From positions 310,001 through 374,000 of the forward strand of contig JADJPB010000001.1 in assembly GCA_016713445.1 (NCBI GenBank): DNA of 64,000 nucleotides, read 5' to 3'. Position numbers and translations under genes: made by a program. Numbering within the stretch: position 1 is the stretch's first letter; every line of letters begins with the position of its first letter. Below the pieces are notes generated by a model. It ran no database searches. It was not told the DNA's origin and saw only the letters and a program-made list of their open reading frames with translations. This DNA is from Bacteroidota bacterium (GTDB lineage Bacteria; Bacteroidota; Bacteroidia; AKYH767-A; OLB10). Positions 18,103 to 28,545 of this stretch are shown piece after piece.

Positions 18103-20560
18103 TAATTTTTTTGTCCAATTATGTTTGAAAAGAGTCGGTAGGCTCCAGGTACACCAGCTGGAAGTTGACGGAAGAAGGACAATCCGGTATAGATAAATTT
18201 TCCTTTGCCATAATTACATTGAATTAAACTTCCTTTTGGCTTTTCATCTTTGTCATTCATTAAGATAAAGTTGGTGTAATTGCTATCAATTTTAGTGGCA
18301 AAATAAAGCCCCCGCTCCTGTACCCATCCATCGAAATCTTTTTCGTTTATTTTATTGGGAATATTAAATATGGGATGATTGGGATCGGTAAAATTTACTT
18401 TTGCAACTTCCTCTGTCACTCGATTTCTGCTGATGGAAAATGGGTAGGGTGTTTTGAATGTTGATGGATGTAAATTGGAATTGGTATTGTATTGGACAAT
18501 GTAGGTACCGCCTTCTTCAATGTATTTAAAGATTTGTTGATGTAAATTGGCTAATTCATCATCGGTATTGTACGCTCTGATTCCAGTGATAATGGCATCG
18601 AATTGATGGAGGTCTAAGTCATGCAGTGAAATGGCATTTACTTCTTCAACATGATAACCTATTTTTCTTAACGAAGAGGCTACTTCATCTCCTGCACCCT
18701 TTATGTAAAGTAGGTTTTTACACCCGATCTTAATATCCTCTTTTTGAAGTTCGATTTGCAAAGATGGAAACCATGTAATTCTTGGAATATGGTTGTAGTT
18801 GATGGATGTATTTCCTTTTAATACATTCCATTTTCCATTGTTTGTTTTGTATTGAATGGATAAACTGGCCTTACTTGAATGCGATTGTGTAGGTTGTATG
18901 GTGAAGCGAAAAATTGGAGAAGCTGAATTCGCTTAAGGATGAGAGTGGTGTCTCGAAAAGTAGATTTCCAATCGGCATTCGAAAGGGTTGATCGAATGGT
19001 AATCGTAGTATCAATCGATCCCCAATAAGAAATACTCAATTCGTAGGATTTGCTTTTTTCATCGGAAAAGATGGAATTGTTCTCGGATAATTTCGCAGTG
19101 AGTAAGGGTGATACAATCAATGGATGAATTAGTTCCCCTCTTACTGGATCCGTTTCTTTAAAAGTTACGGGTATTGATAAAGATATGGAATCATTCAAAA
19201 TATACAGTTCAGCAGCTACATTTAGAGGTGCGTCGTTCCAAGGTTTCCCAATTTCTTTCGAGTCGGGTAGTGTAAATATTCCGTTGGGATGATTTTCTTT
19301 TAACCAATAGGGTTGCGAGTTCGTGTTACTTCCTGCGAGGATTATTTTTTTCGATTGAAAAATTTGTTTGTTAAGTGAGATGGAATAGGAGGAGTCTGGA
19401 TTTATCCCAGAGGTAACCTTAAGTGTAGCTTCCGGATAGTTTCTGATGATGGACTGAAAAGTTACATGAACTGTATCCGATTCTGCATACCTTTCTTTAT
19501 AAGAATAAGCAGCAGTCCAAAGTCCTAAACATTCAATTATTATTTTTTCAATCTCTATTAGCTTTCGAGTTTTGAGGGAGCTTGCTGGTAATTGGTGAAG
19601 TTGTGATCGTATTTTTAAAAGAGGGTGAACAGAAGCAGCTGGATCATGGAAATTATATTCCTGAATTGTTTTTTTAATGGCTAAAGAAATTTCTTTACCT
19701 AAGTCAGATTGTTCCCAATAGGAGGGTATATCTGCAAAAGGGTTCGTCACTAATGTATCACCTGCTACAGGACTAAAGTATTCTAATAATGTTCCTCGTT
19801 GACTTGGGACACCAAACCCCTGACTCTTATGTTGCGATCTACTTTCAGCTGCGAGTTCACCATTGCTTTTGCCATCTAGTAAATTATAGCCACCTACATC
19901 TACATTTAATTGTTGCTCGGTAATGGTATTATTTGATCCAAAGCGAAAGGTATTCCAATAGATTCGTTTTGCTTGCCATACTCCAAATTCAGCAACTTGG
20001 TATGGAAATTTTTTTTGGTCTGAGGCTGCATCGAATGCTTCTTTTGCCAAAATAGCACTGGAACTATGATGACCATGCCCAGCTCTTTTGTCAGGAGGAA
20101 ATCGACAAATTATTACATCGGGTTTGATTTTACGGATTACATAGACCATATCTTCTAGCACTTTTTCCTTTTCCCAAAAATCTAATGTCTCCTCTGATGT
20201 CTTTGAATATCCAAAATCATAGGCTCTGGTAAAAAATTGTTCGCCACCATCTATAGCTCTAGCTGCCATTAATTCACGCGTACGGATGAGTCCTAAATTC
20301 TCACTCAGTTCAGATCCAATCAAATTTTGTCCGCCATCACCACGGGTTAATGAAAGATATGCGGTACGAAACAATTTCTCTTTCGACATCCAAGTAATTA
20401 GTCTCGTATTTTCATCGTCGGGATGAGCAGCAATGTATAGTACTGTTGTGGTTACTTCTAATTTTTTAAGCGATTGGAATATTTCAGTTGAACTTTGAGC
20501 AGAAATTTGTTTAAAAGAAAAAATAAAAGCTATAATGAGGTTGAAGTGGAATTTGTTCAT
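18102..20560 (-). CDS. Large secreted PIG-L family deacetylase (one frameshift)
   Basis: 819 residues after repair, the usual size of this Bacteroidota PIG-L type. A signal peptide (to about residue 21, ending ISAQ) sends it out of the cytoplasm. The N-terminal LmbE/PIG-L domain has the zinc motif AAHPDDENTRL and a second ligand region GHGHHSS, and should remove N-acetyl groups from a sugar derivative. The C-terminal part contains a glutamine-amidotransferase-like fold (AIITGIRAYNTDDEL) ending at 18102. The frames meet near 18915-18940; the downstream frame continues the family sequence. It is first in a unit with the membrane microprotein and the symporter, suggesting that the deacetylated product is imported. 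Confidence 0.88.
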
Positions 20561-20580
20561 GAATAATTTTTAATTTGCTC

Positions 20581-20588
20581 CAAAGATA
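20581..20588 (-). promoter_or_regulatory. Bacteroidota -7 promoter box (minus strand)
   Basis: Reads TATCTTTG on the minus strand, a perfect TAnnTTTG box, 20 bases upstream of the PIG-L deacetylase start at 20560. No TTG at ideal -33 spacing is visible. Confidence 0.55.
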
Positions 20589-20794
20589 ATTATCTGATCT
20601 TTGATATTGATGGTAATCAAATTTGTTCCAATTTCACTGTTGAATTTACTTCAAAAAAAGAGGAGTAATTCATTGAGAAGTATCTCATTCAAGCCTTCTA
20701 AAATTATGATCTTCATTTTAATAGTGAATGCGATTATTCGTAAGTGATTGATTACTAAATATAATTGAAGTCAAAATATGACAAATAAATTATA

Positions 20795-20824
20795 TTGAAA
20801 TTATGAATAGATTTTTTATCTTTG
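20795..20824 (+). promoter_or_regulatory. Complete Bacteroidota promoter of the Omp28-like gene
   Basis: TTG at 20795-20797, a 19-base spacer, then TATCTTTG at 20817-20824. This matches the TTG-N19-TAnnTTTG consensus exactly. The predicted leader to the ATG at 20856 is about 25 bases and A-rich (AACCAAAACCAAATG), as is common where Shine-Dalgarno sites are absent. Confidence 0.78.
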
Positions 20825-20855
20825 GTACTTCAAAAAAAATCTAAACCAAAACCAA

Positions 20856-22905
20856 ATGAAGAAGTTTTACAACTTAATTGCAGCATTTGTCTTATTAACA
20901 ACTGTTGCTAGTGCACAATATTACTACATCCCATACCAAAATGCGGGAACGAATCCGGGCGGACTGAATAATGATGCTGAATATCCACTTGGCGGTGGTT
21001 TAGGAGCGAATTGGGCTGTATTGCAAGGACCATCTGCTACTCCAGTTTGGTCACCAGTAACCAATTTGCCTTTTGCTTTCAATTTTAATGGCAATCCAGT
21101 TTCTCAATTTAAAGTTTCTAATAGTGGAGTATTAACTTTTACTACTAGCGCTGTTACAGTTCCTGGCTTTACAGCTGCGACTCTTCCAAATGCATCAATA
21201 CCTGATAATTCAGTTTGTGTTTTGGGTATTCGTGGAACTACTACTAGTGATAATGTGGTATATCAGACATTTGGTAGTGCTCCCAACCGTCAGTTTTGGA
21301 TTTTCTTTTCTTCTTATTCCAATGCTACTACTAACGCTTGGACGTATTGGTCAATCGTTTTAGAAGAATCTTCTAATAATATTTATATTGTTGATCAGAG
21401 ACACAGTGGAACTTATACAGTTTCTGCTGGAATTCAACTAAATTCAACCACAGCTGTTGCAGTAGCAGGTTCTCCTTCATTAGCAAACGTTGCTGCAGCG
21501 GATCCTACACCAGCTGATAATTCGTATTATGAGTTTATATTTGGTTCTCAGCCAGCTGTTCAAGCTAAAATGAGTTCAATTACACTTGACAAATATATCA
21601 TCGTTCCAGGTTCAACTTTCGTAGAAGGAGTTGTTCAAAATTTAGGCAAGTCCAATTACAAGTATGGATATTAAATATGAAACTGGTGGTACTGTATATA
21701 CTTCTTCAATTACGAATCTAAATATTTTATCAAATACATCTTATTCTTTCATTCATAATACGCCAATTAATGTGGCGACTGCAGCAGCATATCCAACTAA
21801 AATTTGGGTTGATGTTACGGGTGATGCAAATCATAACGACGATACTTTAAGTACAGTTGTAACTGGACTTTCATTCCAACCGACTAAACGTGTATTAATG
21901 GAAGAAGGAACTGGAACTTGGTGTGGATGGTGTCCTCGTGGTGCTGTGTTTACAGAGCAGTTTGATACCGTTTATGCTGATTACGCCATCGTTGTAGCTG
22001 TCCATAATTCAGATCCTATGACTGATGCTGTGTATGATCCAGGTTTGGGAAGTTTGATTTCAGGTTACCCTAGTGGAGCTGTAGATAGAAAGGATAATGA
22101 TGTGGATCCTTCTGATTTTTGAGTGAGTTATTTGAACAGAATTAATGATGTTCCACCTGCAGATGTAGCTGTTAGTGCATTCTTTAATTCCAATTCACGT
22201 CAAGTAGATGTTGTAGTATCTGCAACTTTTGCGGCTGAGTTGACTGGAAATTTCAGATTAAATGCTGTATTGGTTGAAGATAATGTTGTAGGAACAACTG
22301 CTAATTATAGTCAAGTAAACTATTATAGCTCTACCTCTCAAAACTTACCTTTAGTGGGTGCTGGACATAACTGGCAAACTGAACCAAATCCTGTACCTTT
22401 TTCTAATATGGTCTATAATTTTGTCGGTCGTAATATCATGGGAACATTTGATGGTCAAGTAGGATCAATACCTGCTACTGTAACGAATGGTACAACGTAT
22501 TCATACACTTTCTCTACTACGATTCCTTCAACGTGGAATGCAAATAACATGAGAGTAATTGGTATGTTACATGATGCTGATTTGTCAACGGTTTTGAATG
22601 TGAACAGAGGTGCATATGGAATTACAACAACTGTTAATGAATTAGTAGCTGATGCATTTTCAATGTCAATATACCCTAACCCTGCTAGTCAATCAACTCA
22701 GTTGGAAGTGAACTTGAAAAATAATTCTGCTTATACAATTGAAATGTTTGATGTATTAGGAAAGAATGTTTATTCTCAAAAGTTTAATGGATTTGCTGGT
22801 AAGAATAACTTCAATATCCCATTGAATGGATTAAATTCAGGAATGTATTTAGTTCGTGTAAATGTTGATGGTTCTGTGCTTACATCACGTTTATTAGTGA
22901 AATAA
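20856..22905 (+). CDS. Omp28-related T9SS-secreted protein (one frameshift, one in-frame TGA)
   Basis: About 682 residues after repair. The signal peptide ends VASAQ. The N-terminal half is beta-rich. The central Omp28/thioredoxin-like segment has EEGTGTWCGWCPRG, a CxxC redox motif. The C-terminal T9SS sorting domain starts at SIYPNPASQSTQLEV and ends with SRLLVK. One base must be removed near 21646 to join the first two frames. At 22120-22122 a TGA lies in frame between matching sequences (DPSDF and VSYLNRIND); a TGG to TGA substitution is the simplest reason. Known family members are outer-membrane or cell-surface proteins of uncertain function. It is followed by a strong terminator. Confidence 0.85.
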
Positions 22906-22930
22906 TTCACATTTAAATAATTTATTAGAG

Positions 22931-22980
22931 AATCCTTCTTATAGTCCTTTTATTGAAAGGACTATAAGAAGGATTTTTAT
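22931..22980 (+). terminator. Strong rho-independent terminator
   Basis: A 19-bp perfect stem (22932-22950 with 22956-22974), loop TATTG, then a T-rich tail. It lies 26 bases after the Omp28-like gene. Confidence 0.93.
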
Positions 22981-23105
22981 TTGTTCTCTTTTTTAACTTA
23001 ACAGAGTACCTAGACAAGGGTATTGAAACTGAATGAAAGTTGATGGTTTTGTTAATTTTTTTTTATATACTTGTATTTACTCTAACCGATAGATTTCTTT
23101 CTCAA

Positions 23106-26100
23106 ATGAATTCGATTTTTTTTAAGTGGTGGTTGATAATTCTGATGATGTTAACATGCATCGGCCTCAATTCTTCTGCACAAAATTCTTTGCAATTAAA
23201 CGGCTCGAAAACATCAGTAGTTGTTCCAATGCATTCCTCTTTGCAGCTAACTCATTTCACCATTGAATGTTGGTTTAAAAAGTCTTCATCAGGTGCTACA
23301 TCGAGTACTGGACCATTAGTTGCATATCCTTTGGTCTCCAGAGGAAGAGCTGAAGGCGATGGTGCCTTAGTAGATATTAATTATTTTCTAGGAATTGAAG
23401 TGAATAAGGAGGTTTTGTGTGCCGACTTTGAAGCAAATAATTCATCTCCAATCCCTGGAAAAAACCATCCCTTAGTTGGAATTACTCGCATTGCGAACGA
23501 TGTTTGGTACCATGCAGCCGTTACTTTCAATGGAACAAATTTTTGTTTGTACCTGAATGGTAATTTGGAATCGCAAATATCGGTATCGAGTGTTCCGCAA
23601 ACACTAGGTCAGCAAAAGTTTTGCATTGGTTCAGCAAAGAATTCATCACAGGCATCGGCTGGATCATTCATCGGACAAATTTGCGAAGTAAGGCTGTGGA
23701 ATGCGGCTCAAAGCGCTACATCGATTAAAGCAAATTTGTTTACTCAAACCATTCAAAATGCAGCACTCGTAGCCCGATGGCCAATGAATGATGGAATGAA
23801 TTTGATCGTAGTTGATAGCTCCGGTAATAATCGAAATGGTGTCATTGAAGGTTTAAAATTCTCATGGATGCAGGATTCTCCTTTTAACACCCCCTTGACC
23901 ATCGTTCGTAATCCCTACATCCAACAAATCTCTCCTACCTCAGCTACTATCTGTTGGAGAACAAATGTTCCTGCTACGAGTTTAGTTCGTTATAGCACCA
24001 ATTGGCAAGTGTTGCCAGATTTAATGGTTGATAATAATTGTTTGACTGATCATAAAATTATTTTAACGGACTTAATTCCGGGTAAAAAGTATTATTATTC
24101 GATTGGATCTAACACGCAATTATTGCAAAGGGATACGAATAATACTTTCACCACGACACCCCAAATCATGGAAAATGTTTCCACAGTTGCATGGGTTACT
24201 GGCGAGCTAGGTACTGGGAATGGAGTAGCAAATAAAGTCTATGCTAGCGCAAAAAGTTATTTGCAAGGAAGAACGCCTGACTTATGGTTGAGTGCCGGGA
24301 ATTTGGCCTATTCTTCAGGAAGCGATGCGCAGTACCAGTCTAAATTTTTTGCGCCTTTTTCCGATTGGCTAAAGAAAGTATCTGTTTTTCCAACTGTAGG
24401 ATTGTTGGATTATAATAGTAGTCTTATAAAACAACAGGATCATGCAATTCCATTCAATGATATTTTTCATGTACAGCAAAATGAAAATTCTGGATTGCAA
24501 AGTAATCGCAAAGAATATTATTCTTTTGATCACGGGAATGTGCATTTTGTTGTGTTGGATGTGTTTGGAATTGAAACAAATTTGAAATTAATGGACACGA
24601 TTTCTGTGCAAGCGCAATGGTTGAAGAATGATTTAGCGAGCACGAATTTAAAGTGGAAAGTAGTGACCTTGGGCTTACCTTTTTATACAAAGGGTAGTTT
24701 TGATGGAGATACAGATTCTCTTGTCCTGCGATTGCGACAATCTATCCTACCAATTTTGGAGCGATACGGTGTTGATGTAGTGATAAGCGGAGGAAGCGCT
24801 GCCTATGAAAGAAGTTATTTGTTAAATGGGCATACTGGAAAATCGTCTGATTATAAACCTTGGAAGCATCGAATGAATTCTTCAAGCGGGAAATATAATG
24901 GAACCAATAATTCTTGCCCTTATGTAAAATCAATTGACGCTAATGCGAAAGGTACGATTTATATGACATTGGGAACATCCGGACAGCGTGGTACTGCTCA
25001 AGTAGATTTTCCTTACCCTGCTATGGTAACTTCTAAAACGAATCTCGCTGGATCATTAATTTTAGAAGTCATAGGTAATCGGCTGGATGCTTCCTGGGTA
25101 AGAGAAGATGGAGTGGTAGGCGATCGATTTACTATGTTCAAAGGTGTAAATGATACCATTGTTATTCCAGTAAATGCTGGGCAGCAAATAAAATTGGAAG
25201 CACCTTGGTACGGTGATTATCTTTGGGTGAATTCTGATTCTACAAGTAAGTCGCAAAGTTTAGTAATCAATAATTCATCTTTTGAAACTGTTTTAGACAG
25301 TCTGAACTGTATTCAATATACCTGGCATTTTAATTTGATGGGGCAAGATCCTTCTCAAATCATTTTACAAGCTCCGGCTAATTTTAGTTGTTGTAATCCC
25401 TCTAATGTAGGACTTAAAGTCCGTCCAATTGACCCCGACGGAAATCCAATGTCTGTTAAGTTTTATGGAAGGAAAAGACCTTTTCAGGCAAATCCCCCTG
25501 CCCCTTTTTCTTTCGTAGGATTGCCCGACACTCAATTTTATACAGCAGAGGAAAACGGTGGAACAAACAGTATGTTTCGCTCGCAAATGGATTGGACGGT
25601 GTCAAAGAAAGATTCTTTGCAGATTGCTTTCGTTTCGCACTATGGAGATTGTGTTGAGCATGGTGACAATAGCGGAAATAATATGGAATGGTTACGTGCA
25701 GATACATCCTTCCGTATCATTGAGAATCCCACAACAACACAGTTACCGCATGGTATTCCTTATAGCATCTGCGTTGGAAATCATGATCAAAGTCCAGTTG
25801 GAGATCCGAATGGAACTACCACTTTTTATAATCAATATTTTGGAGCTTCTCGATTTATGGGAAGGAATTATTATGGCGGTTATTATGGAAATAATTTTGA
25901 TAATCATTTTGAGCTGTTCAGTGCAAATGGGTATGATTTTATAATGATATCATTGGAATATGACGAAACTGCAAACCCCGCCGTACTGGCATGTGCTGAT
26001 GCACTTTTTGAAAACTTATTCTAATAGAAGAGCTATTGTTGCCAGTCATTTCTTACTCGATATTAAAGCGAATTTTAGCTTTCAAGGACTTGCTACATTT

Positions 26101-26790
26101 GATTATCTGAAAAATAATCCTAATCTTTTTTTGATGTTGTGCGGTCATATCAGTGGAGAAGCACATCGAACCGATACAGTAAACGGAAATTTGATTCATA
26201 CTTTGTTATCCGATTATCAGACTCGATTAAATGGCGGAACGGGGTGGATGAATATTTTGCAGTTTATTCCTGCTGAAAATCGAATGAAAGTGAAAACATA
26301 TTCACCATTTTTTAATATTTATGAAACGGATCAGAATAGCGAATTTGATTTACCTGTTGATTTGTTTGAGAATTTTGAATTACTTGGATCTGTTACTACT
26401 GTTGCTAGTGGATCTAATGCAAATTTCAACTGGAAAAATTTAGATGTAGGCAATTATGAATGGTATGTGGAAGTAAATGATGGGACTAATTCAGTGTTGA
26501 GTCAAGTGTGGAATTTTACGGTGACTGGTCCATCGCCTCGTATTTCGCGAGAAACTGATTTAATTCCATCAGTTCGAATTATTCCCAATCCGACACACGA
26601 TAGTTTTAAAATTGATGCCCGTGATTTGGAAGTGAAAAATGTGCAGGTATATTCGATGGAAGGAGTGTTTTTAAAGCAAGGGAATTTTATTGGTGTTACA
26701 GATATTTCAGAACTTTCCGGCGGATCTTACATGGTGAGAGTGCTCTTAAAGAATGGGTTAAGACGTGATTTGCTCTTGGTAAAGTATTAA
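23106..26790 (+). CDS. T9SS double-metallophosphatase: LamG, Fn3-like, degenerate phosphatase, intact phosphatase (one frameshift)
   Basis: About 1227 residues. I start at the ATG at 23106, which gives a clean signal peptide ending SSAQ; 23040 only adds a second hydrophobic stretch. Order: LamG/concanavalin-like domain (to about 23880), purple-acid-phosphatase N-terminal Fn3-like domain (NPYIQQISPTSATICWRT), a first calcineurin-like domain (about 24180-24830) whose metal ligands are all replaced (TGELG, AGNLAYSSG, TVGLLDY, TLGLPFYTKGS, ISGGSAAYERS), then a second phosphoesterase domain with intact motifs (HYGDCVEHGDN, GNHD, ASH, CGHISGEAH), and a T9SS tail from RIIPNPTHDSF. Removing one T from 26005-26009 joins the frames. 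The second domain is probably a secreted phosphodiesterase or phosphatase; the first is predicted to be inactive. Confidence 0.88.
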
Positions 26791-26801
26791 TTGTAATTTT
26801 G
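26770..26801 (+). promoter_or_regulatory. Candidate promoter for the acyltransferase/molybdenum cofactor run
   Basis: TTG at 26770-26772 and TAATTTTG at 26794-26801 with a 21-base spacer. The box is a perfect TAnnTTTG, 18 bases before the ATG at 26819, and partly inside the end of the phosphatase gene. Confidence 0.5.
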
Positions 26802-26818
26802 CGATCTACTTCGTAAGT

Positions 26819-27543
26819 ATGATCAACAGAGTTGTTTCCGCCGTATTCTATTACCTTATTATTTTGCCGATCTCCGCATTGCCTTACTTTATCTTATATC
26901 GCATTTCAGATTTCTTATATTTTCTCTTTTACTATGTGTTGGGTTATCGAAAAAAGTGATTACTGGAAATATTGAACGATCGTTTCCTGAGAAAACAAAG
27001 AAGGAGCACACTGAAATTACAAAGAAATTTTATGCGCATTTCTGTGACCTCATTATGGAGAGCTTGAAGGTGTTTACGATTTCTAAATCGCAAGTGAAAA
27101 AGCGAATGAAGTTTTTGAATCCGGAAGTGATGAATAAATATTTCAAAGAAGGACGAAGTGTGATTATGGCCGGTGGACATTTTAATAATTGGGAGTTGTT
27201 TGCTGTGGGAATTGATGATGCGATCCAACATAATAGTATAGCGATTTATAAACCTTTGTCTAATCAGTTTTTTGATGTGAAGATGCGTGCGACACGAGGA
27301 AAATATGGATTACGCATGATTGCCATTAAGGATGTGAAAAAGGTGTTTGATGAAACACAACATGAAGTTTCTACTTTTATCTTCGGAACTGATCAGTCTC
27401 CAGGCAATGTGAAGAAAGCGTATTGGATGAATTTTCTGAATCAAGAAACGGCTGTATTGTTCGGTGCAGAGAAATTTGCGAAGGATTATAATTACCCTGT
27501 TGTGTTTCAATCTAAATTGTTTAATTTTGAATTAAGATTTTAA
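26819..27543 (+). CDS. LpxL/HtrB-type lipid A acyltransferase, C-terminally truncated (one frameshift)
   Basis: The start at 26819 gives an N-terminal hydrophobic anchor (VFYYLIILPISALPYF). An A run at 26950-26955 is one base short; restoring it joins to VITGNIERSFPEKTKKEH. The family catalytic region GGHFNNWELFAVG (HxxxxE-type, His/Glu) and FGTDQSP are present, as in inner-membrane enzymes that add secondary acyl chains to lipid A. The protein stops at 241 residues, just after FGAEKFAKDYNYPVVF, where relatives usually have about 50 more residues including a basic WxWxHRRWK-like end. The tail is either lost by deletion or out of frame; I could not find it downstream. Confidence 0.8.
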
Positions 27544-27561
27544 AGTGCAGAAGATAAAATT

Positions 27562-28545
27562 ATGCTGGTCGATTCCTACAATAGAAAACATGATTACCTC
27601 CGGATTTCACTTACCGATAAGTGTAATTTGAGATGTTTGTATTGTATGCCACTCGATCTTCCTGAAAGTTTTTTGGCAAACCGTTCGATGATGAGCGTGG
27701 ATGAAATAGAATCCATCGCAAAAGTGTTTGTTGATTTAGGCGTGTCGAAAATTCGTTTGACAGGTGGAGAACCACTGGTTCGAAAGGAAGTGCGTGAGAT
27801 TATTTCGAGATTGTCTAAACTTCCCGTACAACTGGCATTGACCACCAATGCAGTGTTGGTGGATGATTTTATCGATCTGTTCGTAGAAGTCGGACTTCGC
27901 TCAGTGAATGTAAGCTTAGATTCTTTAGATTCAGCTACATTTAAAATTTTATCACAACGTGAGCATTTTAATAAGGTGATCGCAAATATTCAATTACTGC
28001 TTGATCGCGGTTTTCATGTGAAGTTGAATATGGTGGTGCTGAAGGATGTGAATCATCCTGAAATTCCAGCGTTTATCGAGATGACAAAAAATGCGCATCT
28101 GCATGTTCGGTTTATTGAGTTTATGCCCTTTACTGGGAATGGCTGGGATCATCAACAAGTTTTTTCTTCCGAAGAGATTCTTTCCTTGGTAAAAGATCAC
28201 TTTGATTTTGAAAAATTAAATGATCGTCCGAATGATACGGCTCGAAATTTTAGAGTGAATGATTATGTCGGAACTTTTGCGATCATCAGTACTATGACCG
28301 ATCCGTTTTGCGATACCTGTAACCGACTTCGTTTGACTTCAGATGGTAAAATGAAGAATTGTTTGTTTTCAAAAGGAGAAGCTGACATTCTTTCGGCGTT
28401 GAGAAGTGGTGAAGATATTGTTCCGATCATTCAACAATGTGTTTGGCAAAAGAAAGCGGCACGCGGTGGACAAATGACGGGGGATATATCTACTCTTTCT
28501 ACAGATGAAATTGAGAATCGGTCAATGATTTCTATTGGTGGATAA
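27562..28545 (+). CDS. moaA: GTP 3',8-cyclase MoaA
   Basis: A radical SAM enzyme (327 residues) that, with MoaC, converts GTP to cyclic pyranopterin monophosphate in molybdenum cofactor synthesis. The N-terminal cluster motif CNLRCLYC binds the SAM [4Fe-4S] cluster, followed by LTGGEPLVRKEV. The C-terminal substrate cluster is DTCNRLRLTSDGKMKNCLF with its preceding cysteine (FCDTC). The usual two-Gly end is ISIGG. It starts 18 bases after the acyltransferase stop and abuts moeA with no gap, so it is part of one transcript with the genes below. Confidence 0.97.
   Translation: MLVDSYNRKHDYLRISLTDKCNLRCLYCMPLDLPESFLANRSMMSVDEIESIAKVFVDLGVSKIRLTGGEPLVRKEVREIISRLSKLPVQLALTTNAVLVDDFIDLFVEVGLRSVNVSLDSLDSATFKILSQREHFNKVIANIQLLLDRGFHVKLNMVVLKDVNHPEIPAFIEMTKNAHLHVRFIEFMPFTGNGWDHQQVFSSEEILSLVKDHFDFEKLNDRPNDTARNFRVNDYVGTFAIISTMTDPFCDTCNRLRLTSDGKMKNCLFSKGEADILSALRSGEDIVPIIQQCVWQKKAARGGQMTGDISTLSTDEIENRSMISIGG

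Noticed and set aside
22120..22122. Selenocysteine or stop-codon reassignment at the in-frame TGA of the Omp28-like gene
   Set aside because: No SECIS-like hairpin is evident next to it, the protein type does not use selenocysteine, and TGA ends many other genes here.
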